NCBI GenBank assembly: GCA_013376995.1
Contig: JACAAZ010000016.1
Coordinates: forward strand, 1 to 64,000
Direction: 5' to 3'
Source: Bacteroidota bacterium
GTDB lineage: Bacteria > Bacteroidota > Bacteroidia > Bacteroidales > UBA4417
DNA: 64,000 bases
Part shown: positions 45,734 to 55,154 of the stretch, one piece after another
How the letters are laid out: each line of letters opens with the position of its first letter
Position numbering within the stretch: position 1 is the stretch's first letter
Made by a program: the position numbers and the translations under genes
The notes under the pieces: model-generated
The model's input: the letters and a program-made list of their open reading frames with translations, nothing else
What the model was told of the DNA's origin: nothing
Databases searched by the model: none

Positions 45734-47578
45734 ATGAAAAGAATCCTCATCCCAATTCTGCCTGCTCTGCTCCTGCTTCTTGTAAAAGGCGGATACAGCC
45801 AGGATGTTCTTATTCAGAACGTTCAGTCAAGGCATATTCAATCCCTTAACGGTAAATGGAATTACATCGTTGATCCTTATGAAATGGGGTACTATGATTA
45901 CAGGTATCTACCATATGACCAGAATCCCAAGCCGCAGGACAGGGCTTTTTATACCAATACCAAGCCTCGGGATAAAAGCGAAAGGATAGAATATGATTTT
46001 GACAAGTCCCCTACCCTGCTGGTACCTCGTGACTGGAATTCACAAAAGGAGAACCTGTTCTACTATGAGGGAACAATCTGGTACAAGAAATCCTTCGATT
46101 ATCCTTCACTGAAGGATGGAAACAGGCTCTTTGTCTATTTCGGCGCAGCAAATTATCGCTCAGATGTTTACCTGAATGGTAAGAAACTGGGAATGCATAA
46201 GGGCGGGTTTACTCCTTTCAATTTCGAAATAACAGGTTTGGTTAAGGAAAAGGATAATTTCCTGATCGTAAAGGTGGACAATAAACGAAAGGCAGAAGAA
46301 GTTCCGACGCTGAACACCGATTGGTGGAACTATGGGGGAATTACACGCGATGTTCAATTGGTGGAAACACCCGGCAATTTTATCCGTGATTACTTCCTAC
46401 AACTTGCCAAATCAAGCAATGACAGGCTTGCAGGTTATGTTCAGCTGGATGGCCCCGATATAGCTGGCAAGCCCATTGAGTTGAATATACCGGAACTGAA
46501 AACCCACCTGAACCTTACATCCAATTCCAAAGGATATGCAAAAATCGAAGTAAAAGTTGCATCGCTTAAATTATGGTCAACAGATAAACCGGTTCTTTAT
46601 AATGTTGAATTTTCCTCAGGAACTGACTTGGTAAAGGATCGAATTGGTTTCAGGACCCTTGAAACCAAGGGTGCCGATATTCTTTTAAATGGGAAACCGG
46701 TTTTCCTGAGGGGAATTTCCATTCATGAAGAAAATGCCATACGAGGGGGACGAGCCTATTCACGCGAGGATGCCCAAATGCTTCTGAACTGGGCAAAAGA
46801 ATTAGGTTGCAATTTCGTAAGGCTTGCCCATTATCCTCACAACGAGAACATCATCCGCCTTGCAGACGAAATGGGAATACTGGTATGGGAAGAAAACCCG
46901 GTTTATTGGACTATACAATGGACGAACCCGGAGACATTTGCAACTGCCTGCAACCAGCTAAAGGAGGTAGTTTCGCGAGATAAAAATCGTGCAGCAGTGA
47001 TCATCTGGTCAATGGCCAATGAAACACCTGTAAGCCCTGAAAGGAACAGCTTCCTGCACCGACTGGTTGACACAGCCCGTTCAATGGATGGTACCCGGTT
47101 AATCAGCGCAGCCCTTGAACAGCATTCAAGCCCTGACAATGAAATGATGAGGACGATTACAGACCCTTTTGCTGAATATGTTGATGTTGTGAGCTTTAAC
47201 CAGTATATAGGCTGGTATGACGGCCTTCCGGACAAATGTTCAAAGATCCAGTGGGTAATCAACCAGGATAAACCGGTAATTATTTCAGAATTGGGAGCAG
47301 ATGCACTTGGCGGTATGCATGGTGACAGCCTGACCAGGTGGAGCGAAGAATACCAGGAGTACTTTTACAAAGAGAACCTGAAAATGATCAGTAAGATTCC
47401 ACAACTTCGGGGAACAACCCCATGGATACTGGTTGACTTCCGCTCGCCAAGACGCGTATTACCCGGCATACAGGATGGATGGAACCGCAAGGGACTTATA
47501 TCTGAAACAGGGAACAGGAAAAAAGCCTTCTATATTTTACAGGATTTCTACAAAAAAATAAGTTTGAAATATGAATAA
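45734..47578 (+). CDS. Exported GH2 beta-glucuronidase
   Basis: A 614-residue enzyme from ATG 45734 (the longer frame opens at a TTG and would mask the signal peptide). Signal peptide 1-23 (VKGGYSQ). GH2 sugar-binding, Ig-like and TIM-barrel domains follow. Catalytic acid/base Glu430 lies in WSMANE and nucleophile Glu519 in ISELGAD. The tail GWNRKGLISETGNRKKAFY contains Asn584-x-Lys586, matching the N-x-K pair that binds the glucuronate carboxylate in known beta-glucuronidases, which supports glucuronidase over galactosidase. It should release glucuronate from PUL oligosaccharides in the periplasm. The stop overlaps the SDR start by 8 nt (ATGAATAA), so translation is coupled. Confidence 0.88.
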   Translation: MKRILIPILPALLLLLVKGGYSQDVLIQNVQSRHIQSLNGKWNYIVDPYEMGYYDYRYLPYDQNPKPQDRAFYTNTKPRDKSERIEYDFDKSPTLLVPRDWNSQKENLFYYEGTIWYKKSFDYPSLKDGNRLFVYFGAANYRSDVYLNGKKLGMHKGGFTPFNFEITGLVKEKDNFLIVKVDNKRKAEEVPTLNTDWWNYGGITRDVQLVETPGNFIRDYFLQLAKSSNDRLAGYVQLDGPDIAGKPIELNIPELKTHLNLTSNSKGYAKIEVKVASLKLWSTDKPVLYNVEFSSGTDLVKDRIGFRTLETKGADILLNGKPVFLRGISIHEENAIRGGRAYSREDAQMLLNWAKELGCNFVRLAHYPHNENIIRLADEMGILVWEENPVYWTIQWTNPETFATACNQLKEVVSRDKNRAAVIIWSMANETPVSPERNSFLHRLVDTARSMDGTRLISAALEQHSSPDNEMMRTITDPFAEYVDVVSFNQYIGWYDGLPDKCSKIQWVINQDKPVIISELGADALGGMHGDSLTRWSEEYQEYFYKENLKMISKIPQLRGTTPWILVDFRSPRRVLPGIQDGWNRKGLISETGNRKKAFYILQDFYKKISLKYE

Positions 47579-48422
47579 ACCCGGATTCGACGACCTCAAC
47601 AACAAAATTGTAGTAATTACCGGAGGAGCCGGCGTAATTGGAACTTCCATTGCAATAGGCCTTGGCTGGCTGGGAATGAAGACTGTAATTCTGGATATTG
47701 ATCCGGAAGCTGCCGGGAAAACGGCAGAAACGGTCCAGAAAACCACCGGGAGCCTTTCTTTTGGAATACCGGCAAATGTTCTCGATAAACAATCGCTCCA
47801 ATCAGCCAAAGAGGTCATCAACAAAACGATCGGAAAGATCGATTTCCTGATAAACGGTGCCGGGGGCAATTCTCCTAAGGCAACAACACAGGTGGAAGAG
47901 ATCCTGCCAACTGGCCTGGGACATCTCGAAGCAACTTTTTATGGCCTTGAGATGGAAGGATTTCAAAGAGTATTTGATCTCAATTTCATGGGCACCTTAC
48001 TCCCAACTATGGTTTTCACTGACGATATGCTTGCTGGTAAAAAAGGAGCGGTACTTAATATCTCCTCCTTGAATTCGTTCAGGCCTTTGACCAAAATACC
48101 AGCATATTCTGCCGCCAAAGCTGCAGTAAATAACTTTACAGAGTGGCTGGCTGTTCACCTGGCTAAAACAGGAATTCGCGTGAATGCCATATCTCCTGGC
48201 TTTTTCCTTACCAATCAGAACCGTTTTCTATTGATTGACGAAGAAACCGGCAAATTGAAACCCCGGGGGGAAAAAATCATCAACAATACACCTATGGGGC
48301 GCTTCGGTGAACCTGATGAACTTCTAGGAGCTGTTGCATACCTACTTTCCGATTGCTCCAGGTTTGTTACGGGGACTGTTCTGCTGGTCGACGGTGGCTT
48401 TAATGCATACAGCGGTGTTTAG
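47571..48422 (+). CDS. SDR oxidoreductase, probable D-fructuronate reductase / D-mannonate oxidoreductase
   Basis: A 283-residue short-chain dehydrogenase. Nucleotide-binding TGGAGVIG lies near the N-terminus, NGAGGNSPK follows, and the catalytic Ser-Tyr-Lys set is in NISSLNSF and YSAAKAA. SDRs of this size beside uxaC and a sugar kinase in Bacteroidota usually interconvert D-fructuronate and D-mannonate, replacing the unrelated UxuB. Reduction of an alginate-derived keto-uronate is the alternative. The coupled start inside the GH2 gene and the uxaC gene downstream favour the fructuronate role. The acidic residue at the end of beta-strand 2 (ILDIDPE) suggests NAD(H) preference. Confidence 0.75.
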   Translation: MNKPGFDDLNNKIVVITGGAGVIGTSIAIGLGWLGMKTVILDIDPEAAGKTAETVQKTTGSLSFGIPANVLDKQSLQSAKEVINKTIGKIDFLINGAGGNSPKATTQVEEILPTGLGHLEATFYGLEMEGFQRVFDLNFMGTLLPTMVFTDDMLAGKKGAVLNISSLNSFRPLTKIPAYSAAKAAVNNFTEWLAVHLAKTGIRVNAISPGFFLTNQNRFLLIDEETGKLKPRGEKIINNTPMGRFGEPDELLGAVAYLLSDCSRFVTGTVLLVDGGFNAYSGV

Positions 48423-48452
48423 ATTTTTTTTACTACAGAAAAGACTTCAACA

Positions 48453-49532
48453 ATGGGAATAAAACTTAAAACGGATTTTACCTGGTCCCTGCTGGTCCCA
48501 ACCAGCATGGGCATCAGGATTACTCCTGTTGATAGCCAGCCGGTTCATAGCAGCGATTTATTCAGGATGCAGGTTACCAGCGCTGAAACAAATGTTGCCA
48601 GCATCCCGGCTTGTCTCGGGCTCCCTGTAAAAGTACTCACCATCTTCGTGAAAGGTAGCCCGATAGCACAGATGATCAAAAACAACCTTGCTTCCAGGCA
48701 TATGGCTTACGAAGGCAAGGAAATTGCCCAGGATGGCCCATGGGGTTACAGGCACCAGTTTAACATAGCCGATAGCGGATTCGGATCCAGGGGGCCGAGA
48801 GTTCAGAATGACCGGGCAGGTGAAGTAGGGAGGCTCCTGAATGCAAGCCATTTTGACCTTGAAAGGATATTTGCGAAGGAAGGTGTCCAGGTGGTTCATT
48901 TGTCGGGACTTATTGCAGCCCTTTCGCCAGATACCAGTGCTTTCTGCCTGGAGCTTGCAAGGGTTGCAAAAAAGCATGGCACTTGTATATCCTTCGACCT
49001 GAACTACCGTGCATCGTTTTGGAAAGGCAGGGAAAAGGAATTACGCGAAATTTTTACGGAAATTGCCTCGCTATCGGATATACTGGTTGGGAATGAGGAA
49101 GATTTCCAGCTATGCCTCGGCATGGAAGGCCCGGAAGCCGGTGGCAAAAGCCTTGAGGCTCACATCGACAGTTTTAAAATAATGATTGCGCAGGCACAAA
49201 AAGCGTTTCCCGGAACTTCAGTATTCGCTACAACACTGCGTGAAGTTATCAACGCAAATCAACATCTCTGGGGTGCAATCCTTCGCGAAAGCAACTCCTG
49301 GCACGTTATTGAACCCCGTGAAATTCATGTACTCGATCGCATAGGTGGAGGAGATGGATTTGTCGGCGGCTTGATTCATGGATTCCTCAGAAGCTGGGAT
49401 GCTGAAAAATGCATGCAGTTCGGCTGGGCCAGCGGGGCATTGGCAACTACCTTCCTTACCGATTATGCACAACCGGCTGATGAGGAAATGGTTTGGAGTA
49501 TATGGGAAGGAAATGCCAGGGTGAAAAGATAA
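48453..49532 (+). CDS. kdgK: PfkB-family sugar-acid kinase, KDG-kinase-like
   Basis: A 359-residue cytosolic kinase. PfkB signatures: LDRIGGGDGFVGG with the catalytic Asp near the C-terminus, and ISFDLNYRASFWKG and DILVGNEEDFQLCLG, which resemble 2-keto-3-deoxygluconate (KDG) kinases. The N-terminus (WSLLVPTSMGIRITPVDSQ) lacks the usual FGEIMLRLS-type beginning of KdgK, and the acceptor-site part is diverged, so another sugar acid such as gluconate is possible. It lies 30 nt behind the SDR gene. The window contains no KDPG aldolase, which a KDG route would need from elsewhere in the genome. Confidence 0.72.
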   Translation: MGIKLKTDFTWSLLVPTSMGIRITPVDSQPVHSSDLFRMQVTSAETNVASIPACLGLPVKVLTIFVKGSPIAQMIKNNLASRHMAYEGKEIAQDGPWGYRHQFNIADSGFGSRGPRVQNDRAGEVGRLLNASHFDLERIFAKEGVQVVHLSGLIAALSPDTSAFCLELARVAKKHGTCISFDLNYRASFWKGREKELREIFTEIASLSDILVGNEEDFQLCLGMEGPEAGGKSLEAHIDSFKIMIAQAQKAFPGTSVFATTLREVINANQHLWGAILRESNSWHVIEPREIHVLDRIGGGDGFVGGLIHGFLRSWDAEKCMQFGWASGALATTFLTDYAQPADEEMVWSIWEGNARVKR

Positions 49533-49796
49533 ACAGCCCGGATCTATTGATAGCCTTAGTGCCCACAATAAGCATCATGCTTCCATGATCCTGATGAAAA
49601 AGTAAATCAAGTGAATTAAGGCTGTTGATCAACCATTTCTATTATAAATCCATGTGCTATAGCCGGCAGAGAATTTCTTATCTTTCGCAACTATGGTATT
49701 TCTGATCATAATACATAATTGAAAAATTGATAAGAGAAGAATCAACATAATTTAACAAATCACCGTTCATCAAAATAACCACTAGCCAGGAAGTCA

Positions 49797-51068
49797 ATGC
49801 TGTTCTATAACCGCGGATCCACTACTAATGAAATAAAGCCAGCGGAACTCCGTCAGGGCTTATACCAGGCGTTGGATCAACTGGGCAGCAAGAGGAAAGT
49901 CCTGCTGATTCCCCCTGATTTTACCCGGTTTCATTCCCAGGCAGGTATCCTGACCCGAATGGCCTGGGATTACTATGGGGATGCTGTTAAAGATATTCTG
50001 CCTGCTTTGGGTACACATGTTCCAATGACAGGACAGGAATTGGACATGATGTTCAGCGGAGTTCCACATAAGCTCTTCAGGGAACATAACTGGAGGAATG
50101 ATGTAATTACCCTGGGGGAAGTCCCTGTTGAATTTGTCAGGAAAGTATCCGGTAACCTGGTTGATTTTTCATGGCCGGCACAGGTAAATAAAATCCTGGT
50201 TGAAGGAAATTACGACCTGATCCTTTCACTCGGGCAGGTTGTCCCCCATGAAGTAATTGGAATGGCCAATTACAACAAGAATATTTTTGTTGGTACAGGA
50301 GGCAGGGAAGGAATAAATAAAAGCCACTTCCTGGGTGCAGCATTCGGAATGGAACGAATCATGGGCCGGGCAGATAACCCGGTTCGCAAAGTATTGAATT
50401 ATGCATCTGAGCATTTTGCATCTCATCTGCCAATCGTCTATGCCCATACAGTTGTCACCCGGGCTGAAGATGGCTCAATGAAAGTGAAAGGCCTGTTCAT
50501 CGGTGATAATGCAGATTGCTTTAACCTTGCTGCTGAATTATCCCTCAAGGTAAATTTCGAACTGCTGGATAAACCATTGCAAAAAGTTGTGGTCTATCTT
50601 GATCCATCCGAATTCAAAAGCACCTGGCTGGGGAATAAGAGCATTTACAGGACCCGCATGGCCCTGGCTAAAGATGCCGAACTTATCATACTTGCCCCCG
50701 GGCTGAAGGAATTTGGCGAAGACCGCGAAATTGACAGGCTGATCAGAAAATACGGTTACCGGACAACACCGGAAATCATGGATCAGGTTAAGCTTAACCC
50801 TGAGTTACAGCAAAATCTGAGCGCTGCAGCACATCTCATCCATGGTTCTGCTGAAAACAGGTTCTCGGTAACTTATTGCCCGGGGAAACTAAGTAAAGAA
50901 GAAATCGAAAGTGTTAACTTTAGTTTCGGTGACCTTCAGACTTATTCTCAAAAGTATGATCCGCATAAGCTTAAAGATGGGTTTAACGAGGTTAACGGTG
51001 AAGAAGTATTTTACATCTCCAATCCCGCATTGGGCCTTTGGGCCTGGGATCAAAGATTCAAGGACTAA
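49797..51068 (+). CDS. LarA-family (nickel-pincer hydroxyacid racemase/epimerase superfamily) protein
   Basis: A 423-residue homologue of lactate racemase LarA (~424 residues). Family motifs seen: PPDFTRFHSQAG (Asp41, Arg44), ALGTHVPMTGQE (His74), VVPHEVIGMAN (His151) and GTGGREGINKSHF. In Lactiplantibacillus LarA the last motif reads GGRK and its Lys184 is covalently bound to the nickel-pincer cofactor; here that position appears to be Glu171, with a lysine four residues later (Lys175). The superfamily includes a D-gluconate 2-epimerase, which would convert mannonate to gluconate, and its position between a sugar-acid kinase, pdxB and gnd suits such a substrate. Activity and cofactor use are unproven. 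pdxB starts 5 nt later. Confidence 0.7.
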   Translation: MLFYNRGSTTNEIKPAELRQGLYQALDQLGSKRKVLLIPPDFTRFHSQAGILTRMAWDYYGDAVKDILPALGTHVPMTGQELDMMFSGVPHKLFREHNWRNDVITLGEVPVEFVRKVSGNLVDFSWPAQVNKILVEGNYDLILSLGQVVPHEVIGMANYNKNIFVGTGGREGINKSHFLGAAFGMERIMGRADNPVRKVLNYASEHFASHLPIVYAHTVVTRAEDGSMKVKGLFIGDNADCFNLAAELSLKVNFELLDKPLQKVVVYLDPSEFKSTWLGNKSIYRTRMALAKDAELIILAPGLKEFGEDREIDRLIRKYGYRTTPEIMDQVKLNPELQQNLSAAAHLIHGSAENRFSVTYCPGKLSKEEIESVNFSFGDLQTYSQKYDPHKLKDGFNEVNGEEVFYISNPALGLWAWDQRFKD

Positions 51069-51073
51069 TTGAA

Positions 51074-52219
51074 ATGGATAAGGTGAAAATCATTGCTGAC
51101 GAAAATATCCCTTTCCTTAAAGGGGTTCTGGAGCCATATGCTGACATCACCTACATGAAAGGTGACAAAATAAACCATGAGACAGTTCAGCATGCTGATG
51201 CCTTGCTGATTCGTACCCGGACAACCTGTAACTCTTCCCTTCTCAAAAACACAGCTGTCAAGTTCATTGGAACGGCTACAATTGGATTTGATCACATTGA
51301 TACACAATTTTGTGATTCGAAGAAAATTACCTGGATCAACGCACCGGGTTGCAATTCATCATCTGTTCAGCAATACATAGCATCAGCCCTCATTGAATTA
51401 GCCAATCGATATAAAATCAGGCTCAAAGGCAAGACACTTGGAATCATAGGAGTTGGTAATGTAGGAAGTAAAGTAGAGAAGATTGGCAGAGCTTTAGGGA
51501 TGAATGTTGTAATGAACGACCCACCCAGGGCAAGAAATGAAAAGCATCATCATTTTGTCCCCCTGGAAGTCCTTGCCGCCAGTTCCGATATTATCTCAGT
51601 TCACGTGCCACTCAACTTGTCAGGCCAGGATAAAACAAAAGACCTAATTAACAATCAACTGATTAAGATCATGAAACCCGGTGCTTGTCTTATCAATTCG
51701 TCAAGGGGTGAAGTGGTAAACACCCTGGCGATTAAGCAAGCTCTTGCAAATGGTAACCTGGCTTTGGCAATTCTGGACGTTTGGGAAAAAGAACCGGCTA
51801 TTGACCTGGCCTTATTGAAGGCGGTATTTATTGGCACTCCGCACATTGCAGGATATTCCACTGATGGAAAAGCAAACGGGACTGCTATGGTAGTTCAGGC
51901 AATCAGCAGGAAATTCGGCTTTCCGCTTAATGATTGGTATCCATCCCAACTTCCGGTTCCCGATAGCATACAAATCGAACTTGACGGAACTGGGAAAAAC
52001 CTGGAAGATATATTGGCAGAAGTCCTTCCTAAAACTTATGACATCAGGACAGATGATAAAAACCTCCGCTCAGACCCGGGCAAGTTTGAGCAACTTCGCA
52101 GCCAATACCAGGTAAGGCGTGAATTTACTGCATATACCTTACATACTTCTAACCTTGAAGCCGCTGCAGTAAAAGTGTTAGCTGACCTTGGATTTAAACT
52201 CATTGAATCGAAAAAATAG
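51074..52219 (+). CDS. pdxB: 4-phosphoerythronate dehydrogenase
   Basis: A 381-residue D-2-hydroxyacid dehydrogenase, close to the ~378 of E. coli PdxB. It oxidises 4-phosphoerythronate in pyridoxal-phosphate synthesis. The NAD site is GIIGVGNVGSKV; catalytic Arg is in NSSRGEVV, Glu in WEKEPAID and His in GTPHIAGYSTDGK, the last being the PdxB-type signature. The extra C-terminal ~90 residues match the PdxB dimerisation domain. ATG 51074 is preferred over an in-frame start at 51038 that overlaps the LarA gene. It is unusual to find it in a uronate cluster, so another hydroxyacid substrate is conceivable. Confidence 0.87.
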   Translation: MDKVKIIADENIPFLKGVLEPYADITYMKGDKINHETVQHADALLIRTRTTCNSSLLKNTAVKFIGTATIGFDHIDTQFCDSKKITWINAPGCNSSSVQQYIASALIELANRYKIRLKGKTLGIIGVGNVGSKVEKIGRALGMNVVMNDPPRARNEKHHHFVPLEVLAASSDIISVHVPLNLSGQDKTKDLINNQLIKIMKPGACLINSSRGEVVNTLAIKQALANGNLALAILDVWEKEPAIDLALLKAVFIGTPHIAGYSTDGKANGTAMVVQAISRKFGFPLNDWYPSQLPVPDSIQIELDGTGKNLEDILAEVLPKTYDIRTDDKNLRSDPGKFEQLRSQYQVRREFTAYTLHTSNLEAAAVKVLADLGFKLIESKK

Positions 52220-52243
52220 TTTCCTGAATAATACAAATACATT

Positions 52244-53698
52244 ATGAATGAATTAGCAGACATCGGGCTGGTAGGGCTTGCAGTAATGGGAGAGAACCTG
52301 GTCCTGAATATGGAAAGCAAGGGATTTGTTGTTTCTGTATACAACCGCACCACTGAAAAGGTAGACCAGTTTTTGGCTGGAAGAGGAAAAGATAAAAAAA
52401 TCTTTGGCTGTCATTCGCTGGAGGAATTGACCCGCTCACTAAAGTCACCCCGGAAGGTGATGCTTATGGTTAAAGCTGGTAAAGCTGTGGATGACTTCAT
52501 CGAACTGCTTATTCCACACCTGGAAAAGGGAGATATTATCATTGATGGTGGAAACACCTTATACACTGATACTAACAGACGCACTAAATATCTAGAAGAC
52601 AAGGGCCTATTATACATCGGAACCGGTGTTTCAGGCGGGGAAGAAGGTGCACTTCTGGGCCCTTCCATCATGCCCGGGGGGTCAAAAGCGGCCTGGCCAT
52701 TTGTGAAACCTGTTTTCCAGGCGATAGCTGCCAGGGTAGCCGATGGAACGCCTTGTTGCGACTGGGTAGGTGAGAATGGTGCCGGGCATTTTGTAAAAAT
52801 GGTACATAACGGTATTGAATATGGAGATATGCAGCTTATCTGTGAAGCATACCAGATCATGAAGGAAGTTCTGGGGATGTCAGCGGATGAAATGCAAAAC
52901 GTATTCGCCGAATGGAATAAAGGCAGCCTGGAGAGTTACCTCATAGAAATTACCCGAGACATACTCGGTTTTAAAGACGAAGATGGTGGACCACTGGTCG
53001 ACAAAATCCTGGATACAGCAGGCCAGAAAGGTACAGGCAAATGGACAGGAATCGCTGCTTTGGACCTGGGAGTTCCCCTTACCCTGATTGGCGAAGCTGT
53101 TTTTGCCAGGATTGTATCTTCTCAGAAAGATGAAAGGGTAAATGCTGCAGGAAAGCTCACAATCCCTAAAATTGCCTTCAGCGGAAATAAGGAACAGTTT
53201 ATCAAGGATCTTGAAAACGCTTTATTTGCATCCAAAGTAGTTTCCTATGCACAGGGATATCTCCTGATGAAAAGTGCCGCCGGGGAATATGGCTGGAATC
53301 TCAATTATGGTGGAATTGCCTTGTTATGGCGAGGGGGATGTATCATACGTTCCGTCTTCCTTGGTAAGATTAAGGATGCATTTGAAAACAACCCGCAATT
53401 ACCTAACCTGCTGCTGGATCCATATTTCAAAGATAAAATACTGCAATCGCAGGAAGGCTGGCGAAGAGTTGTAACTACAGCGATTCAACTTGGCATATCC
53501 GTGCCGGCATTTTCATCCGCCCTTACCTATTTTGACGGATATCGTTCTGACAGGCTTCCGGCGAACCTCCTTCAAGCTCAGCGTGACTATTTTGGAGCTC
53601 ACACCTATGAACGCACTGATCGTCCGAGAGGAGAGTTTTTCCACACCAATTGGACCGGAAGAGGCGGAGAGACATCCTCATCTACTTATACGGTCTGA
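52244..53698 (+). CDS. gnd: 6-phosphogluconate dehydrogenase (decarboxylating)
   Basis: A 484-residue cytosolic enzyme converting 6-phosphogluconate to ribulose-5-phosphate with NADP. The cofactor loop is GLVGLAVMGENLVLNM; the active-site segment is GENGAGHFVKMVHNGIEY, with the catalytic lysine and conserved His-Asn. The C-terminal substrate-binding tail FHTNWTGRGGETSS is standard. Length is normal and no defect is seen. It follows pdxB by 24 nt, so it is probably in the same transcript. Confidence 0.96.
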   Translation: MNELADIGLVGLAVMGENLVLNMESKGFVVSVYNRTTEKVDQFLAGRGKDKKIFGCHSLEELTRSLKSPRKVMLMVKAGKAVDDFIELLIPHLEKGDIIIDGGNTLYTDTNRRTKYLEDKGLLYIGTGVSGGEEGALLGPSIMPGGSKAAWPFVKPVFQAIAARVADGTPCCDWVGENGAGHFVKMVHNGIEYGDMQLICEAYQIMKEVLGMSADEMQNVFAEWNKGSLESYLIEITRDILGFKDEDGGPLVDKILDTAGQKGTGKWTGIAALDLGVPLTLIGEAVFARIVSSQKDERVNAAGKLTIPKIAFSGNKEQFIKDLENALFASKVVSYAQGYLLMKSAAGEYGWNLNYGGIALLWRGGCIIRSVFLGKIKDAFENNPQLPNLLLDPYFKDKILQSQEGWRRVVTTAIQLGISVPAFSSALTYFDGYRSDRLPANLLQAQRDYFGAHTYERTDRPRGEFFHTNWTGRGGETSSSTYTV

Positions 53699-53776
53699 GC
53701 AGTATATTATGATTCTTGTATTATGATCCTGAAGGAACAATTATAATCTATTGGCAACCTATCAATCTATTTCGGA

Positions 53777-55078
53777 ATGAGAATCAGCCCAGGGAAAGAT
53801 CACCCATTTTCCGGTTTCCTGTCAGGTTTACTCCTGCTGATAGTGTTTGTTACCGCCGGGCAAGCCCAGGAAAATACAATAGCAATTTTTGGTTCTTCAG
53901 TTGCCAATGGATCAGGCGATACTACCGGCGCCGGTGGATATGCAGGCTTATTGTCAAGAAAACTTGCATTACAGCACTGGAATGTTATAAATGTTTCTCG
54001 GGGGGGCGACAATACTACTAAAATCCTTCCCAGGTTCGACAGCCAGCTCCTGCCCTTGCACCCTGCTTATGTTATCATTGGACTTTCATTGGGAAATGAA
54101 GGTATTGCCAACTCCTCGGAATTGGTAAGGAACAGGGTTTTTGAAAAGTACAGGAGCGGCATGCTGCAACTCATCCAGCTTTGCAGGAAGAACGGCATGA
54201 ACCCTATTGTAACAAACTGCTATGAGCGGAACGATTTTTTACCAGAGCAATATGAAGCTGTCAAACAGATGAACCTGATTATCAATACCTGGGATGTTCC
54301 CAGTGTAAACTTCCTGGGTCCCCTGGACAATGGTTCGGGAAACTGGTTAAGCGGTTTTGATCATGACAGGGCACATCCAAATTACAAGGGTCACCAGGAA
54401 TTATTCTACTCATTCGTTCCTTCATTATTCGATGCAATAAAAGCGGGGAAACCGGTTCCTCAAAAAATCAGGAGCAGTAGCTACATGGTTGTTTCTGGTC
54501 CGGAATCAATCTCCCCACTTTCCTTTATTCCTGATGACACAATACATTCTTTCTCCCTGTGTTTCTTGGTGAAAACCGGCAATGATGGGGTAATCGCAGC
54601 TATCATAGGAGATAAAAACTCCTATATCGAAGTCAAAAAAGGCAAGATAGAGTACCACGCAGTAAACGGAGAAATTCTCTCAACAGATACCACAAGTGAA
54701 AACAAAGGCTGGCAATACCTTGCAGTTTCCCATCAATATGCCTCAGGTCTGACCTTATTTTATGTGAATGGAAAACTTGCAGGCAAGGTTGCAGAACTTA
54801 TTGATCCAAAGAAGATGGTCATTGGAGGTAGTGCTGGTATCGAAGCCGATGGCGCGCCTCAAACTGCCGGGTACAAGGATGTATTGATTTACAGGTCAAC
54901 TCTTAACAGTGATGAAGTAAAGGCCTTATATTACAACCAACTACTGCAATCAAGCCTCGAAATATACGCTCCTCTTAACGATGCTGAATTCAAAGCCGGC
55001 ACATCAGCAACAAATTATGCACAAAGCCTTTCGAAACTAATCATTCAAGGCAACACCAATAAACATGCAGAGGAATAA
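53777..55078 (+). CDS. Secreted SGNH/GDSL hydrolase with LamG-like domain
   Basis: A 433-residue exported protein. Signal peptide 1-31 (TAGQAQ). The SGNH esterase domain (32-230) shows the four blocks: FGSSVANGSG with the nucleophile Ser, VSRGGDN with Gly, GLSLGNEG with Asn, and DRAHPN with the Asp-x-x-His pair. The remaining ~195 residues form a LamG/concanavalin-type sandwich (IHSFSLCFLV, WQYLAVSHQYASGLTLFYVNGK, YKDVLIYRSTLNSDEV). It probably removes acetyl, methyl or other ester groups from the PUL's glycan so that the glycosidases can proceed; the actual ester is unknown. It sits between gnd and uxaC with ~77-nt gaps. Confidence 0.82.
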   Translation: MRISPGKDHPFSGFLSGLLLLIVFVTAGQAQENTIAIFGSSVANGSGDTTGAGGYAGLLSRKLALQHWNVINVSRGGDNTTKILPRFDSQLLPLHPAYVIIGLSLGNEGIANSSELVRNRVFEKYRSGMLQLIQLCRKNGMNPIVTNCYERNDFLPEQYEAVKQMNLIINTWDVPSVNFLGPLDNGSGNWLSGFDHDRAHPNYKGHQELFYSFVPSLFDAIKAGKPVPQKIRSSSYMVVSGPESISPLSFIPDDTIHSFSLCFLVKTGNDGVIAAIIGDKNSYIEVKKGKIEYHAVNGEILSTDTTSENKGWQYLAVSHQYASGLTLFYVNGKLAGKVAELIDPKKMVIGGSAGIEADGAPQTAGYKDVLIYRSTLNSDEVKALYYNQLLQSSLEIYAPLNDAEFKAGTSATNYAQSLSKLIIQGNTNKHAEE

Positions 55079-55154
55079 AAACAAGTAAAACTGAATTAAC
55101 AAAATACCGACAGTTAATAAGATTGCACCTAAAACTACTAACACATTCAGGAAT

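Noticed and set aside
49679-49686. TATCTTTC as a promoter -7 box for the LarA gene
   Set aside because: It deviates from TAnnTTTG at the final G, lies 110 bp upstream, and has no -33 partner.
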